This document shows positions 1-8,232 of a DNA stretch of 64,000 nt, piece by piece (the first letter of the stretch is position 1; each line of letters begins with the position of its first letter). The DNA comes from CAVSMC01 sp963798655 (GTDB taxonomy: Bacteria > Pseudomonadota > Gammaproteobacteria > Burkholderiales > Casimicrobiaceae): contig CAWCUH010000004.1 of assembly GCA_963798655.1 (NCBI GenBank), forward strand, positions 992,001 through 1,056,000, written 5' to 3'. Under the pieces are notes generated by a model that saw nothing but the letters and a program-made list of their open reading frames with translations, ran no database searches and was not told where the DNA came from. Both the position numbers and the translations under genes were made by a program.

Positions 1-954
1 CGCGTCGGGGCCTTGCGCGTCGTTCCACTCGAGCGTGTCGTCGCCGCCGCTCCACGCGTGGCCGAGCGCGGTGATGGCGACGTAGCGAACGACGAGGCGT
101 CCGTCGATACGCCATTCGCGCGTCGTCGTGAGTCGCCCGTTGACGACGTCGCGCCGCTCGGCGTCAGCGAGCGGCAGCGCAGCGGATGGAACGAGATCGG
201 CGGCGACCGCGGGATGCGCGGCAAAGCGCAGATACTGCCGCACGAGCGCGACCGCGTTGCGGATGTTGACGACGGAGTCGCTTTCGCCGTGGATCGCGAG
301 CAGCGGCACGCGTTGCGGCGGATCGGCGCGAGCGCACGATCCGATTGCCTCGACGTCGCTTTCCGGGCCGCGGCGCATGACGCCGATCGCCGTGAACGCG
401 GATGCCGCCGCGCCGCATGCGATGCCGGAATGCACGACGACCGCGCGCACGAGTCCCGCGGCGCGCAAGCCGAGCACCGCAGCGAGCGCGCCGCCCGCCG
501 ACATCCCGACGACGACGATGCGCTGCGGGTCGGCGCGGTACCAGCGGCGCACCGAACGAATCATAGCGGCGACGATCGCCGCCTCGCCGCGGCCCTTCTC
601 GGTCGCACCGTCGAACCAGTTCCAGCAACCGTAGGCGTTGGCGGTGTTCTTCTGCCGGGGCATCAGGACCAGCGCGCCGGCGGCGTCCGCGTGCGCTTCC
701 ACGCGGGCGCCCTGCGCGAACTCCTCGGGCGTCTGCTGGCAGCCGTGGCAGAGCACGTACAGCGGCGCCCGCCGAAGGCGGCTGAAGCCGCGCGGAACGT
801 AGAGCCGGTATTCGCGCCGCGGCCACAGCATCGGCAGCAGCGCGAGGAAGCCGGACCACGCAAGCTTGCTGCCGGACTTCCAGCGTCCGGGTGTCGGCTC
901 GCGGCGGAAGAGGCGCGCGAGCGACGAGGTGAAGCGCGTCCAGTATCCGGCCAT
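1..954 (-). CDS. PHB depolymerase-family esterase (partial, C-terminus cut by window edge)
   Basis: 318 codons are visible from an ATG at 954; the frame is still open at position 1, so the C-terminus is missing. The sequence carries the serine-hydrolase nucleophile elbow GMSAG (within VVVGMSAGGALAAV), a conserved LYVLCHGCQQ segment near the N-terminus that would form the oxyanion hole, and HAWSGG near the window edge, which would supply the catalytic His. This is the layout of the PhaZ/LpqC esterase family, which hydrolyses short polyhydroxyalkanoates or other esters. There is no clear signal peptide; the N-terminus (MAGYWTRFTSSLARLFRR) is basic. The TTG-started overlapping frame here is a shadow. 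The substrate is not predictable from sequence. Confidence 0.85.
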   Translation of the reverse strand, partial: MAGYWTRFTSSLARLFRREPTPGRWKSGSKLAWSGFLALLPMLWPRREYRLYVPRGFSRLRRAPLYVLCHGCQQTPEEFAQGARVEAHADAAGALVLMPRQKNTANAYGCWNWFDGATEKGRGEAAIVAAMIRSVRRWYRADPQRIVVVGMSAGGALAAVLGLRAAGLVRAVVVHSGIACGAAASAFTAIGVMRRGPESDVEAIGSCARADPPQRVPLLAIHGESDSVVNIRNAVALVRQYLRFAAHPAVAADLVPSAALPLADAERRDVVNGRLTTTREWRIDGRLVVRYVAITALGHAWSGGDDTLEWNDAQGPDA

Positions 955-1010
955 CGTCCAATGCTACGCAGATCGCGGCGGGCGCGCCGGGCCCGGCGTC
1001 GTCGTCGCCG

Positions 1011-2474
1011 TCAGCTCAGCACGATGTCGTACTGTTCCTGCGTGTAGATCGTCTCGACCTGCAGCGATATCGGCTTGCCGATGAAGTCGCCGAGCTGCGC
1101 GAGGCTCTGCGATTCCTCGTCGAGGAAGAGGTCGATCACCGACTGCGAGGCGAGAATGCGGAACTCGCGCGCGTTGAACTGCTTCGCCTCGCGCATGATC
1201 TCGCGCAGGATCTCGTAGCAGATCGTGCGCGCCGTCTTCAATTCGCCGCGGCCGACGCACATCGGGCACGGCTCGCAGAGCACGTGGGCGAGCGACTCGC
1301 GCGTGCGCTTTCGCGTCATCTCGACCAGGCCGAGCTGCGTGAAGCCGTTTACCGTGAGCCGCGTACGATCGCGCTCGAGTGCCCGATCGAGCTCGGCGAG
1401 CACCGAGGCGCGGTGCTCGGCGTTCTCCATGTCGATGAAGTCGATGATGATGATGCCGCCGAGGTTGCGCAGCCGCAGCTGGCGCGCGATCACCTGCGCG
1501 GCCTCGAGGTTCGTCTTGAAGATCGTGTCGTCGAAGCTGCGGCCGCCGACGAAGCCGCCGGTGTTGACGTCGATCGTCGTCATCGCCTCGGTCTGGTCGA
1601 CGATCAGGTAGCCGCCCGACTTGAGATCGACGCGGCGAGCGAGCGCCTTCTCGATCTCGTCCTCGACGCCGTGCAGGTCGAACAGCGGCCGCTCGCCGTT
1701 GTGGTGCGCGATGCGCTCGACGATCGCCGGCGTGTACTGGCGCGCGAAGTCCTGCATGCGCACGAACGTCTCGCGCGAGTCGACGTAAATGCGCGCCGTC
1801 TCCTCCGTCGCCATGTCGCGCAGCACGCGCTGTGCGAGGCTCAGGTCCTGGTAGAGCAGCGCCGGCGCCGGCACTTCGCGGGCGCGCGCGTTCAAGTCGC
1901 CCCAGAGCTTGGTCAGGTATTCGATGTCGTTCTGCATCTCGCGCTCGGTGGCCGTCTCGGCCATCGTGCGGATGATGAAGCCTCCGCTCGTGCCTTGCGG
2001 CAGCAGCCTCGTGAGCTTCTCGCGCAGCGCCTCGCGCTCCGCCTCGTCCTCGATGCGCTGCGAGATGCCGATGTGCGAATCCTGTGGCAGATAGACCAGC
2101 AGCCGCCCGGCGAGGCTCACCTGCGTCGACAGCCGCGCGCCCTTGGTGCCGATCGGATCCTTGATCACCTGCACGAGCAGCGATTGGCCTTCGTGCAGAA
2201 TGCGCTCGATCGGCCGCGTGTCGCTGCCGCCGTGACCGTTCTGCCGATGCTCCCAGATGTCGGCGATGTGCAGGAACGCCGCGCGCTCGAGACCGATCTC
2301 GAGGAATGCGCTCTGCATGCCGGGAAGCACGCGCGCGACGCGCGCGAGGTAGATATTGCCGACCAGACCGCGGGCGCTCGCACGCTCGACGTGCAGCTCC
2401 TGCACGACGGCCTGTTCGAGCATCGCGACGCGGGTTTCCTGTGGCGTTACGTTGATGAGGATCTCATGGCTCAT
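1011..2474 (-). CDS. rng: Ribonuclease G
   Basis: 487 residues, the usual length of RNase G (RNase E without its C-terminal scaffold). It is the single-strand-specific endoribonuclease that matures the 16S rRNA 5' end and takes part in mRNA decay. An N-terminal S1 domain (about residues 38-120) precedes the RNase H-like/DNase I-like catalytic region with TTIDVNTGGFVGG and IIIIDFIDM carrying the metal-binding aspartates. The Zn-link cysteines are in CEPCPMC at residues 400-406. It starts MSHEILINV without an obvious Shine-Dalgarno sequence, and the leader holds a strong hairpin (2514-2538). It lies downstream of maf in the common betaproteobacterial order rlmH-maf-rng. Confidence 0.96.
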   Translation of the reverse strand: MSHEILINVTPQETRVAMLEQAVVQELHVERASARGLVGNIYLARVARVLPGMQSAFLEIGLERAAFLHIADIWEHRQNGHGGSDTRPIERILHEGQSLLVQVIKDPIGTKGARLSTQVSLAGRLLVYLPQDSHIGISQRIEDEAEREALREKLTRLLPQGTSGGFIIRTMAETATEREMQNDIEYLTKLWGDLNARAREVPAPALLYQDLSLAQRVLRDMATEETARIYVDSRETFVRMQDFARQYTPAIVERIAHHNGERPLFDLHGVEDEIEKALARRVDLKSGGYLIVDQTEAMTTIDVNTGGFVGGRSFDDTIFKTNLEAAQVIARQLRLRNLGGIIIIDFIDMENAEHRASVLAELDRALERDRTRLTVNGFTQLGLVEMTRKRTRESLAHVLCEPCPMCVGRGELKTARTICYEILREIMREAKQFNAREFRILASQSVIDLFLDEESQSLAQLGDFIGKPISLQVETIYTQEQYDIVLS

Positions 2475-2513
2475 CGGACGGAAGTGGAGACATGCTTGGG
2501 AATCCTCGTGCGC

Positions 2514-2538
2514 CGGCCGCGAGCGGGGCTCGCGGCCG
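2514..2538 (-). promoter_or_regulatory. Perfect hairpin in the rng leader (maf-rng intergenic)
   Basis: Two 11-bp perfect arms (CGGCCGCGAGC and its complement, 2514-2524 and 2528-2538) surround a 3-nt loop, between the maf stop and the rng start. No U-tract follows on either strand, so it does not look like an intrinsic terminator. It could be an RNA-processing or mRNA-stability element in the rng 5' leader; that role is inference. Confidence 0.55.
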
Positions 2539-2554
2539 CATGACGTTGGAATCG

Positions 2555-3172
2555 TTATAGCACGGGCATGCCGATCCGCGCGAGCGCGGCCGCCGTCTCG
2601 GCGAGCGGCAATCCCATCACCCCCGAATAGCTGCCGTCGATGCGCGTGATGAACGCGGCGGCGCGACCTTGCACCGCATATGCGCCGGCCTTGTCGACCG
2701 GCTCGCCGGTTGCGACGTAGCGCACGATCTCGTCGGCGCTGAGCGGGGCGAACGTGACTTCGGAGCTGGAAATCTCGACGACCACGTCGTGCTGCGCGTG
2801 CAACGCGATCGCGGTCAGCACGCGGTGTGTGCGACCGACGAGCGCAGTCAGCATCCGCGCGGCGTCGGCCGCGTCGCGCGGCTTGCCGAAGATCCGCTCT
2901 TCGAGCACGACCTCGGTGTCGGCACCGAGCACGGGCCGCGGCATCAGGCCGCGCCGCTGCATCCGCTGCCAGCCGACGCTCGCCTTGGTGCGCGCGATGC
3001 GTTCGACGTAGTGTCGCGCCGGCTCGCCATCCATTGTTTCCTCGATCACGTCGGGCGCGCGTCCCGACGCCTCGCGCAGCAGCAGCACGTCGAAAGCAAC
3101 GCCGATCTGGCGCAGCAGCGCCTGCCGGCGCGAGCTCTTCGACGCAAGGTAGATCGACGCAGATGCATTCAT
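2555..3172 (-). CDS. maf: Maf-family nucleoside triphosphate pyrophosphatase
   Basis: 205 residues. The N-terminal ASKSSRRQALL motif (SxxR), the GADTEVV metal-binding aspartate and the KAGAYAVQG...DGSYSGVMGLPL segment define the Maf/HAM1-like fold. Members with this motif set (YhdE type) hydrolyse dTTP, UTP and modified nucleotides to monophosphates, a house-cleaning role once linked to septum inhibition. It sits upstream of rng on the same strand and is separated from rlmH by about 70 bp. The subfamily (YhdE versus YceF) is assigned from motifs only. Confidence 0.93.
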   Translation of the reverse strand: MNASASIYLASKSSRRQALLRQIGVAFDVLLLREASGRAPDVIEETMDGEPARHYVERIARTKASVGWQRMQRRGLMPRPVLGADTEVVLEERIFGKPRDAADAARMLTALVGRTHRVLTAIALHAQHDVVVEISSSEVTFAPLSADEIVRYVATGEPVDKAGAYAVQGRAAAFITRIDGSYSGVMGLPLAETAAALARIGMPVL

Positions 3173-3242
3173 GGCGGCTCCCGAGGAATCACGCGCCTGG
3201 ACCGTCGCACAATGGGGTGGCGCAGCCGATTTTGCGATCGGT

Positions 3243-3710
3243 CTAGTCGCGATGATACGGATGTCCGGCGATCAACGTCGCGGCACGGTAGATCTGCTCG
3301 GCGATGATGACGCGTGCAAGCGCGTGGGGCAGCGTCAGCGCCGACAGCGAAACGACCGCAGTTGCCGAGCGCCTGACCTCGTCGGCGAGGCCATCGGCGC
3401 TGCCGACGACGAACGCGACGTCCAGCGCGTCGTCGCGAAAACGCGCAATGCGCTCGGCGAGCTCGCGCGTCGACCATGCGCTGCCGCGCTCGTCGAGCGC
3501 GATCAGGGCGAAGCCCTTGCACGCCGCAGCGACGCGCGTCGCCTCGGCGGCGAGCACCTGCGCCACGCGCTTGCCGCGATCGCGCGGCTCGGCCTTGAGC
3601 TCGACGACATCGACGGCGAAATCGCGCGGCATCCGGCGCACGTAGTCGTGCACGGCGGCGGCGACCCAGTCGGGCATCCGCTGGCCGAGCGCGACGATGC
3701 GAAGCCTCAT
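3243..3710 (-). CDS. rlmH: 23S rRNA (pseudouridine1915-N3)-methyltransferase RlmH
   Basis: 155 residues from the ATG at 3710, identical in length to the E. coli enzyme. It is a SPOUT-fold dimeric methyltransferase that methylates pseudouridine 1915 in helix 69 of 23S rRNA using S-adenosylmethionine. The knot region FVVGSADGLADEV and the C-terminal run TLPHALARVIIAEQIYRA ... GHPYHRD are diagnostic. The start codon overlaps the stop of the upstream LysE-type gene by ATGA, implying translational coupling; upstream extension of the frame has no RlmH similarity. It usually follows rsfS directly; here the LysE exporter is interposed. Confidence 0.96.
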   Translation of the reverse strand: MRLRIVALGQRMPDWVAAAVHDYVRRMPRDFAVDVVELKAEPRDRGKRVAQVLAAEATRVAAACKGFALIALDERGSAWSTRELAERIARFRDDALDVAFVVGSADGLADEVRRSATAVVSLSALTLPHALARVIIAEQIYRAATLIAGHPYHRD

Positions 3711-4336
3711 CGCTCCCCGACGGCGAGCTTCAATCCGAGTCCGACGAACACGACTCCGACGGCGCGACTGAGCCACGTCATCGCGGTGGCCGTCGCGCGA
3801 ACGCGCGCGGCGGTGCGCGCCGCAGACCATGCGACGAACACGTTCCACAGCGTGCCGTTCAGGTTGAAGAGCGCGCCGAGCAGCACGAACGCACCGAGCT
3901 TCGTCGGGCTGTCCGCGTCGATGAACTGCGGCACGAAGGCGAGGAAGAAGAGCGCCACCTTGGGGTTCAGCACGTTGGTGAGGAATCCCTTGGCGAAGAT
4001 GTCGCGACGCGACGCGACCGGCGCCGGCGCGGCGTGCGCGAGCGCCGCCGGCTCCTTCCACAGCATCGACGCGCCGAGGTAGATCAGGTACGCGGCGCCG
4101 ACGAGCTTGACTGCGCCGAACGCGACCGCCGACGTGGCGAGAATCGCCGACAGGCCGAGCGCCGCCGCCAGAACATGGACGACGCAGCCGGCGGCGATGC
4201 CGAGCGCGGCCCAGACGCCGGCCGGGAAGCCGCGCGCGGAGGCGCGCGAGACGATGTAGAGGAAATCGGCGCCCGGCGTGACGTTCAACAGCAGGCCGGC
4301 GACGACGAACCAGCCGAGGTCGTGCGCACCGAGCAT
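3707..4336 (-). CDS. LysE/RhtB-family amino acid exporter
   Basis: 209 residues with about six hydrophobic segments, the size and topology of the LysE/RhtB family of inner-membrane amino acid or metabolite exporters. The family signature NVTPGADFLYIVSRA is near residue 18 and NPKVALFFLAFVPQF begins the second half. The stop overlaps the rlmH start (ATGA). The gene interrupts the normal rsfS-rlmH neighbourhood and a 20-bp-arm palindrome lies just upstream (4356-4407), so it may have been inserted here. The exported substrate cannot be assigned. Confidence 0.9.
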   Translation of the reverse strand: MLGAHDLGWFVVAGLLLNVTPGADFLYIVSRASARGFPAGVWAALGIAAGCVVHVLAAALGLSAILATSAVAFGAVKLVGAAYLIYLGASMLWKEPAALAHAAPAPVASRRDIFAKGFLTNVLNPKVALFFLAFVPQFIDADSPTKLGAFVLLGALFNLNGTLWNVFVAWSAARTAARVRATATAMTWLSRAVGVVFVGLGLKLAVGER

Positions 4337-4355
4337 GATGGGGGTGAGCTTAATG

Positions 4356-4407
4356 GGGGACAGACCACGTTTTCCGAATGACGGCCCGGAAAACGTGGTC
4401 TGTCCCC
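4356..4407. repeat. REP-like palindrome, 20-bp perfect arms
   Basis: Left arm GGGGACAGACCACGTTTTCC (4356-4375) and its exact complement (4388-4407) flank a 12-nt spacer. It sits between the LysE-type gene and rsfS, both on the minus strand. The sequence resembles a dispersed palindrome I recall from many betaproteobacterial genomes, often near REP-associated tyrosine transposases; no such transposase is in this window. There is no U-tract, so it is more likely a mobile REP-type unit than a terminator. Confidence 0.8.
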
Positions 4408-4417
4408 TCTCGGGCCG

Positions 4418-4792
4418 CTACGCGGCCGCCGGCGCGGTCGCCGCCTTGGCCGGTGCGCGGCGCTTCGGGGCGGGCGGCGCCCACAATTCTTCGAGGTTGT
4501 AGTAGGCGCGCACGGCAGGCTGCATCACGTGCACGACGATGTCGCCGCAGTCGATCAGCACCCATTCGCCGGATCCCTCACCCTCGACGCCGATGATGGT
4601 GGCGCCGGCGGCCTTCATGCGGTCGCGGACGTGGCCGGCGAGCGCCTTCACCTGCCGCGCCGATTCGGCGCTGGCGATGATCAGCGAGTCGTACAGGCTG
4701 GTTAGCTTGCGAACGTCGAGGACGGCAATGTCGCGGGCCTTGATGTCTTCGAGTGCGGTGACGGCGGTTTTCTGCAGCTTGTTAAGTCGCAT
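4418..4792 (-). CDS. rsfS: Ribosome silencing factor RsfS
   Basis: 124 residues from the ATG at 4792 (MRLNKLQKTAV). RsfS (Iojap/YbeB family) binds ribosomal protein L14 and blocks subunit joining when nutrients are short. The conserved core LVDIK-like start (ALEDIKARDIAVLDV), SARQVKALAGHV and the EGSGEWVLIDCGDIVVHVM region are visible, followed by YNLEELW and a short Ala/Pro/Lys-rich tail. The start lies inside the 3' end of nadD (11-bp overlap), the classical nadD-rsfS pair. A longer upstream extension of the frame is only nadD shadow. Confidence 0.96.
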   Translation of the reverse strand: MRLNKLQKTAVTALEDIKARDIAVLDVRKLTSLYDSLIIASAESARQVKALAGHVRDRMKAAGATIIGVEGEGSGEWVLIDCGDIVVHVMQPAVRAYYNLEELWAPPAPKRRAPAKAATAPAAA

Positions 4793-5447
4793 CCGGTCGT
4801 GATCGATAGAGACGATTGCGTTCAATATAGGCCAAAACGGCAGAGGGCAGCAAACTCTTGACCGCGCCGATGTTTCCGTCGACCAGCGCCGAGCGGATCG
4901 ACGACGCGGAAACGGGATGCGGCGTGATTGCCTGAACGAAGATGTGGCCGGCCGGCGATTGCGCAAGAGCGTCGCCGTCGCGCAAATGCCGCTTCGACCA
5001 CTCGTCGGCAAGGTTTTCCGGCAGTGCGTCGTCGATCACGACGCCCGGCCGGGCAACGACGACGATGTGCGCGAGGGCGAAGAGTTCGCGCCATTCGTGC
5101 CACGTGGGAAGTCCAACAAATGCGTCGGCGCCCACGATCAGCGCGAGCGGCCGCGGCGGCGATTCGGCGCGCAGCGAGCGCAGCGTGTCGACCGTGTAGC
5201 TGCGGCCCGGTCGCTCGATCTCCCGCACATCGACCTCGAGACCGGGGATGCCCTCGATCGCGAGCTCGACCATTGCGAGCCGATGAGCGGCGGTTGCGAC
5301 TGGTGCCGCGCGGTGCGGGGGATCGCCGGACGGGATCAGGCGCACGGCCGCGAGCCCGAGCGCGTCGCGCACCTCGCGTGCAAGCTCGACGTGCCCGTTG
5401 TGAATGGGATCGAAGGTCCCGCCCAGGATGCCGAGCGCCGTCGCCAT
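4782..5447 (-). CDS. nadD: Nicotinate-nucleotide adenylyltransferase NadD
   Basis: 221 residues. It transfers AMP from ATP to nicotinate mononucleotide, the penultimate step of NAD biosynthesis. The nucleotidyltransferase motif GGTFDPIHNGH is at residues 9-19, SYTVDTL and LIVGADAFVGLPTWHEW form the substrate pocket, and the C-terminal VSASSIRSAL matches the conserved S-x-x-S-S-x-I-R motif. It overlaps the rsfS start by 11 bp, and a second palindrome (5487-5524) lies just upstream. In many Burkholderiales hemF precedes nadD; here hemF is in the purine operon near 25 kb. Confidence 0.96.
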   Translation of the reverse strand: MATALGILGGTFDPIHNGHVELAREVRDALGLAAVRLIPSGDPPHRAAPVATAAHRLAMVELAIEGIPGLEVDVREIERPGRSYTVDTLRSLRAESPPRPLALIVGADAFVGLPTWHEWRELFALAHIVVVARPGVVIDDALPENLADEWSKRHLRDGDALAQSPAGHIFVQAITPHPVSASSIRSALVDGNIGAVKSLLPSAVLAYIERNRLYRSRPDAT

Positions 5448-5486
5448 CGCGGGCGATTCTACACGCCGCGAAAAAAGGCTCCGAGC

Positions 5487-5524
5487 GGAGGGTCAGAGTG
5501 CACGTACTGCCACTCTGACCCTCC
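5487..5524. repeat. REP-like palindrome, 14-bp perfect arms
   Basis: Left arm GGAGGGTCAGAGTG (5487-5500) and exact complement (5511-5524) with a 10-nt spacer, in the gap between nadD and the DUF924 gene, both minus-strand. It differs in sequence from the palindrome at 4356-4407, so the rsfS-nadD pair is bracketed by two unrelated REP-like elements. No U-tract is present on either side. Confidence 0.75.
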
Positions 5525-5529
5525 CTTCG

Positions 5530-6087
5530 TCAGAACCGCGAGCCGGGTTGCCGAAGGAACTCCGCTTCCTCCGCGGTCGACGTGCGACCGAGGATCGCAT
5601 TTCGGTGCGGAAAACGGCCGAAGCGGCGAACGAGGGCGGCGTGCCGCTGCGCCCATTGCAGCGGGCCGTCGAGGCCGGTCTCGGCGGCGAGCGCGGCGAA
5701 GAGCTCGACGGCGCGCTGCTGGACGGCGCGGTCCTCGCAATGCACGAAAGGCATGTACAGGAACCAGCGTTCGTACGCGTCCAGCGATCGATCGAGGCCC
5801 GCGTCGATCGTCGCCTGCGCGGCGGCGAGAGCGTCGGCGTCGCCGGCGAATGCGCGCGGCGAGTCGCGAAAGACGTTGCGCGTGAACTGATCGAGCAGCA
5901 GCACGCGAGCGAGCGCGCCCTGCGCGGTCGCGTTCCAGTCAAGGAACCCGCCGGCGAGCGCCGTGTCGATCGCCGCGCCGAAGCGATCGCGGATCGTCGC
6001 GTCGAACGCCGGGTCCTTGCGAAACCAGACGTCGCGCTCGACGTGAGGCGTCGGCCCGAACCAGAATCGCAGGATTTCGTCGCGCAT
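5530..6087 (-). CDS. DUF924-family protein
   Basis: 185 residues from the ATG at 6087 (MRDEILRFWFGP). The DUF924 family is an all-helical, TPR-like fold of unknown function. Its hallmarks are present: FWFGP at the N-terminus, LLLDQFTRNVFRDSP, ERWFLYMPFVHCED and a C-terminal RFGRFPHRNAILGRTSTAEE. The 5' end faces the divergent MFS gene across 39 bp, so both promoters must be compact or overlapping. The larger minus-strand frame running to 7497 is antisense noise. Confidence 0.9.
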   Translation of the reverse strand: MRDEILRFWFGPTPHVERDVWFRKDPAFDATIRDRFGAAIDTALAGGFLDWNATAQGALARVLLLDQFTRNVFRDSPRAFAGDADALAAAQATIDAGLDRSLDAYERWFLYMPFVHCEDRAVQQRAVELFAALAAETGLDGPLQWAQRHAALVRRFGRFPHRNAILGRTSTAEEAEFLRQPGSRF

Positions 6088-6126
6088 CGCCACTGATATA
6101 GTGCGAAGCGCGCGCCCGCGCAAGCC

Positions 6127-7323
6127 ATGACGACCCGAACGCATTATCGCGACATCGCGCTCCTCGCCGCGTGCCAGGCGCTGCTGCTGACGAATTCGGC
6201 GGGCCTGATCTCGATGTCGGCGCTCGTCGGCTACAGCCTCACCGACGTGAAGGCGATCGCGACGCTGGGCGCCACCGCCTACGTGCTCGGCTCCGCGCTC
6301 GCGACGATGCCGGCATCGCTGTGGATGGCGCGCGTCGGCCGGCGCACCGGGTTCATGACCGGCGCGCTGGTGAACGTCGGCGGCTGCGCGCTCGCCACAC
6401 TCGCGCTCACCGTGCACAGCTTCGCGCTGTTCTGCGCGGCGACCGCCGTCATCGGCGTCTACAACGCGATCGGGCTGCAATACCGTTTCGCCGCAGCGGA
6501 GATCGCGGCACCGGCCGATCGCGCGAAGGCGATCTCGCTCGTGCTCGCCGGCGGCATCGTCGGCGGCTTCCTCGGTCCCGAAACGACGCGATGGGGCAGA
6601 GACTTGTTCGCAACGCCGTTCGTCGGCTCGTTCGCGCTGCTCGCCGCGTGGGCGCTGATCGCGCTCGCCGTGCAGTCGCGCGTGCACGTGCCGGCGCCGA
6701 CGATCGAGGAGCGCCACGCGCGCGGTCGTCCGCTCGCCGAAATCGTCCGCCAGCCGACGTTCGCCGTCGCCGCGCTGACCGCCGCACTGTCGTATGGGCT
6801 GATGAACCTGCTGATGACCGCGACACCGCTCGCGATGAGCTTCTGCGCGCATCCGTACGCCGCCGCGGCGGTCGTCATCGAGTGGCACGTCGTCGGCATG
6901 TACGCGCCCGGCTTCTTCACCGGCGACCTGATCAAGCGCTTCGGCGTGCTGCGCGTGATCGTCGCCGGCATCGCGCTGATGGCCGGCTGCGCCGTTGCGG
7001 CGACGGCGGGCAACACGATCGCGCATTTCCTCGCCGCGCTGGTGCTGCTCGGCGTCGGCTGGAACTTCATGTACACCGGCGCGACCACGCTCTTGACCGA
7101 GTCGTACACGCCGGCCGAGCGCGCGAAGACGCAAGGTGCGAACGACTTCATCATGTTCACGACGATGGGCATTTCGTCGTTCGCGTCGGGCGCATTGGTG
7201 TCGTCCGCCGGCTGGGAGCGGATGAACCTCGGCGCGATACCGGTGCTCGCGGTTGCGCTCGCCGCGGTCGCCTGGCTCGCGTGGCGCGGGCGCCGCTTGC
7301 CGCGCATCAATCCGGCGGCCTGA
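6127..7323 (+). CDS. Major facilitator superfamily transporter
   Basis: 398 residues, predominantly hydrophobic with about 12 membrane segments in two halves separated by a basic loop near the middle (ERHARGRPLAEIVRQ). The loop MARVGRRTGFMTGAL between the second and third segments is the MFS family A-motif position. Proteins of this size are proton-coupled antiporters or symporters for small molecules. The final codons overlap the 3' end of the convergent CDF gene by 17 bp. The substrate is unknown. Confidence 0.87.
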   Translation: MTTRTHYRDIALLAACQALLLTNSAGLISMSALVGYSLTDVKAIATLGATAYVLGSALATMPASLWMARVGRRTGFMTGALVNVGGCALATLALTVHSFALFCAATAVIGVYNAIGLQYRFAAAEIAAPADRAKAISLVLAGGIVGGFLGPETTRWGRDLFATPFVGSFALLAAWALIALAVQSRVHVPAPTIEERHARGRPLAEIVRQPTFAVAALTAALSYGLMNLLMTATPLAMSFCAHPYAAAAVVIEWHVVGMYAPGFFTGDLIKRFGVLRVIVAGIALMAGCAVAATAGNTIAHFLAALVLLGVGWNFMYTGATTLLTESYTPAERAKTQGANDFIMFTTMGISSFASGALVSSAGWERMNLGAIPVLAVALAAVAWLAWRGRRLPRINPAA

Positions 7324-8167
7324 GCTTCCAGTACACGGCGTGGACGTGCACGCTGCGCGCCGTGCGCAGGTGCTGTGCGAGCGCGTCGCCGACGACGTTC
7401 GACTGCGGGACGTCGTGGCGCGCGTGGACGAACACGACCGCGCGATCGTCGTCGAGCAGCAGCGAATGCACGCTCGCCTCGATGTCGCGCTGTGCAAGCC
7501 AGCGCTGCGCGTCGCGGTCGATCCGCGGATCGGCGCTGTCGATCAGGATTCGCCGATTGATCGCGGCGAGGAACAGCGCCATCGCGCCGAGCATCACGCC
7601 GACCGCGATCGCGACGGCCGCATCGAAGATCGGGCTCGGTCCGGCGAGTCGGGCGGCGCCGCCGACGACGAGCGTCAGCACGATGCCGATCAAGGCGACG
7701 CTGTCCTCGAGCAGCACGGCAAGCACCGTCACGTTGTTGCGGTTGTCGCGCAACCCCTTGATGCCGCCGAGCTCGCGGTACGCAGTGGCGAACGTCCATG
7801 CCTCGAGCGCGAACGAGAATGCGAGCAGGCCGAAGACCAGCGCGGTGAACGGGTCGACGGCCGACGGCTCGAGCAGCGCATGGACGCCGTGATAGACGTT
7901 CACCGCGCAGCCGATGAAGAAGACGCTGACGGCGGAGACGAGCGCCCAGAAGAACTTCTCCTGGCCGCGGCCGAACGGATGACGATGGCTTGGCGGGCCG
8001 CGGCCGCGCACCTCGCCGATCTTGAGCAGCGCCTGGTTTCCGACGTCGGCGATCGAATGGATCGTCTCGGCGAACAGCGTCGGCGAGCCGGTGACGGCGA
8101 AGCCGAAGCCTTTCGCGACGGCGATCGCCGTGTTCGTCGCGATCGACAGCGTGACCGTGCCGGACAT
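7307..8167 (-). CDS. Cation diffusion facilitator transporter, ZnT9 (SLC30A9)-like
   Basis: 286 residues with about six transmembrane segments. CDF proteins export Zn2+ or other divalent cations in exchange for protons. The first metal motif is HSIADVGNQ (HxxxD). The second, in TM5, is LLEDSVALIG (ExxxxA with ED) instead of the usual HxxxD, as in the ZnT9-like branch, together with the basic stretch GIKGLRDNRNNVTVLAVLLEDS. An His-containing RHPFGRGQEKFFWALVSA loop follows TM2. The C-terminal cytoplasmic domain (about residues 200-286) ends VHAVYWKLRPPD. It is convergent with the MFS gene. Confidence 0.88.
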   Translation of the reverse strand: MSGTVTLSIATNTAIAVAKGFGFAVTGSPTLFAETIHSIADVGNQALLKIGEVRGRGPPSHRHPFGRGQEKFFWALVSAVSVFFIGCAVNVYHGVHALLEPSAVDPFTALVFGLLAFSFALEAWTFATAYRELGGIKGLRDNRNNVTVLAVLLEDSVALIGIVLTLVVGGAARLAGPSPIFDAAVAIAVGVMLGAMALFLAAINRRILIDSADPRIDRDAQRWLAQRDIEASVHSLLLDDDRAVVFVHARHDVPQSNVVGDALAQHLRTARSVHVHAVYWKLRPPD

Positions 8168-8232
8168 CGTTCTAGGCGATCGAACGGTATGTCGAATGAC
8201 AGCGCGCTGCGCTGCTCAACGCAATGTCGCTT

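Noticed and set aside
4338..4430. Terminator of the LysE gene or rsfS
   Set aside because: The 20-bp palindrome has no U-tract and its sequence matches a dispersed element; a repeat is the better reading.
5530..7497. 655-residue minus-strand ORF spanning DUF924 and the MFS gene
   Set aside because: Only the last 185 codons are the DUF924 gene; the remainder is antisense to the MFS gene and rich in Arg/His.
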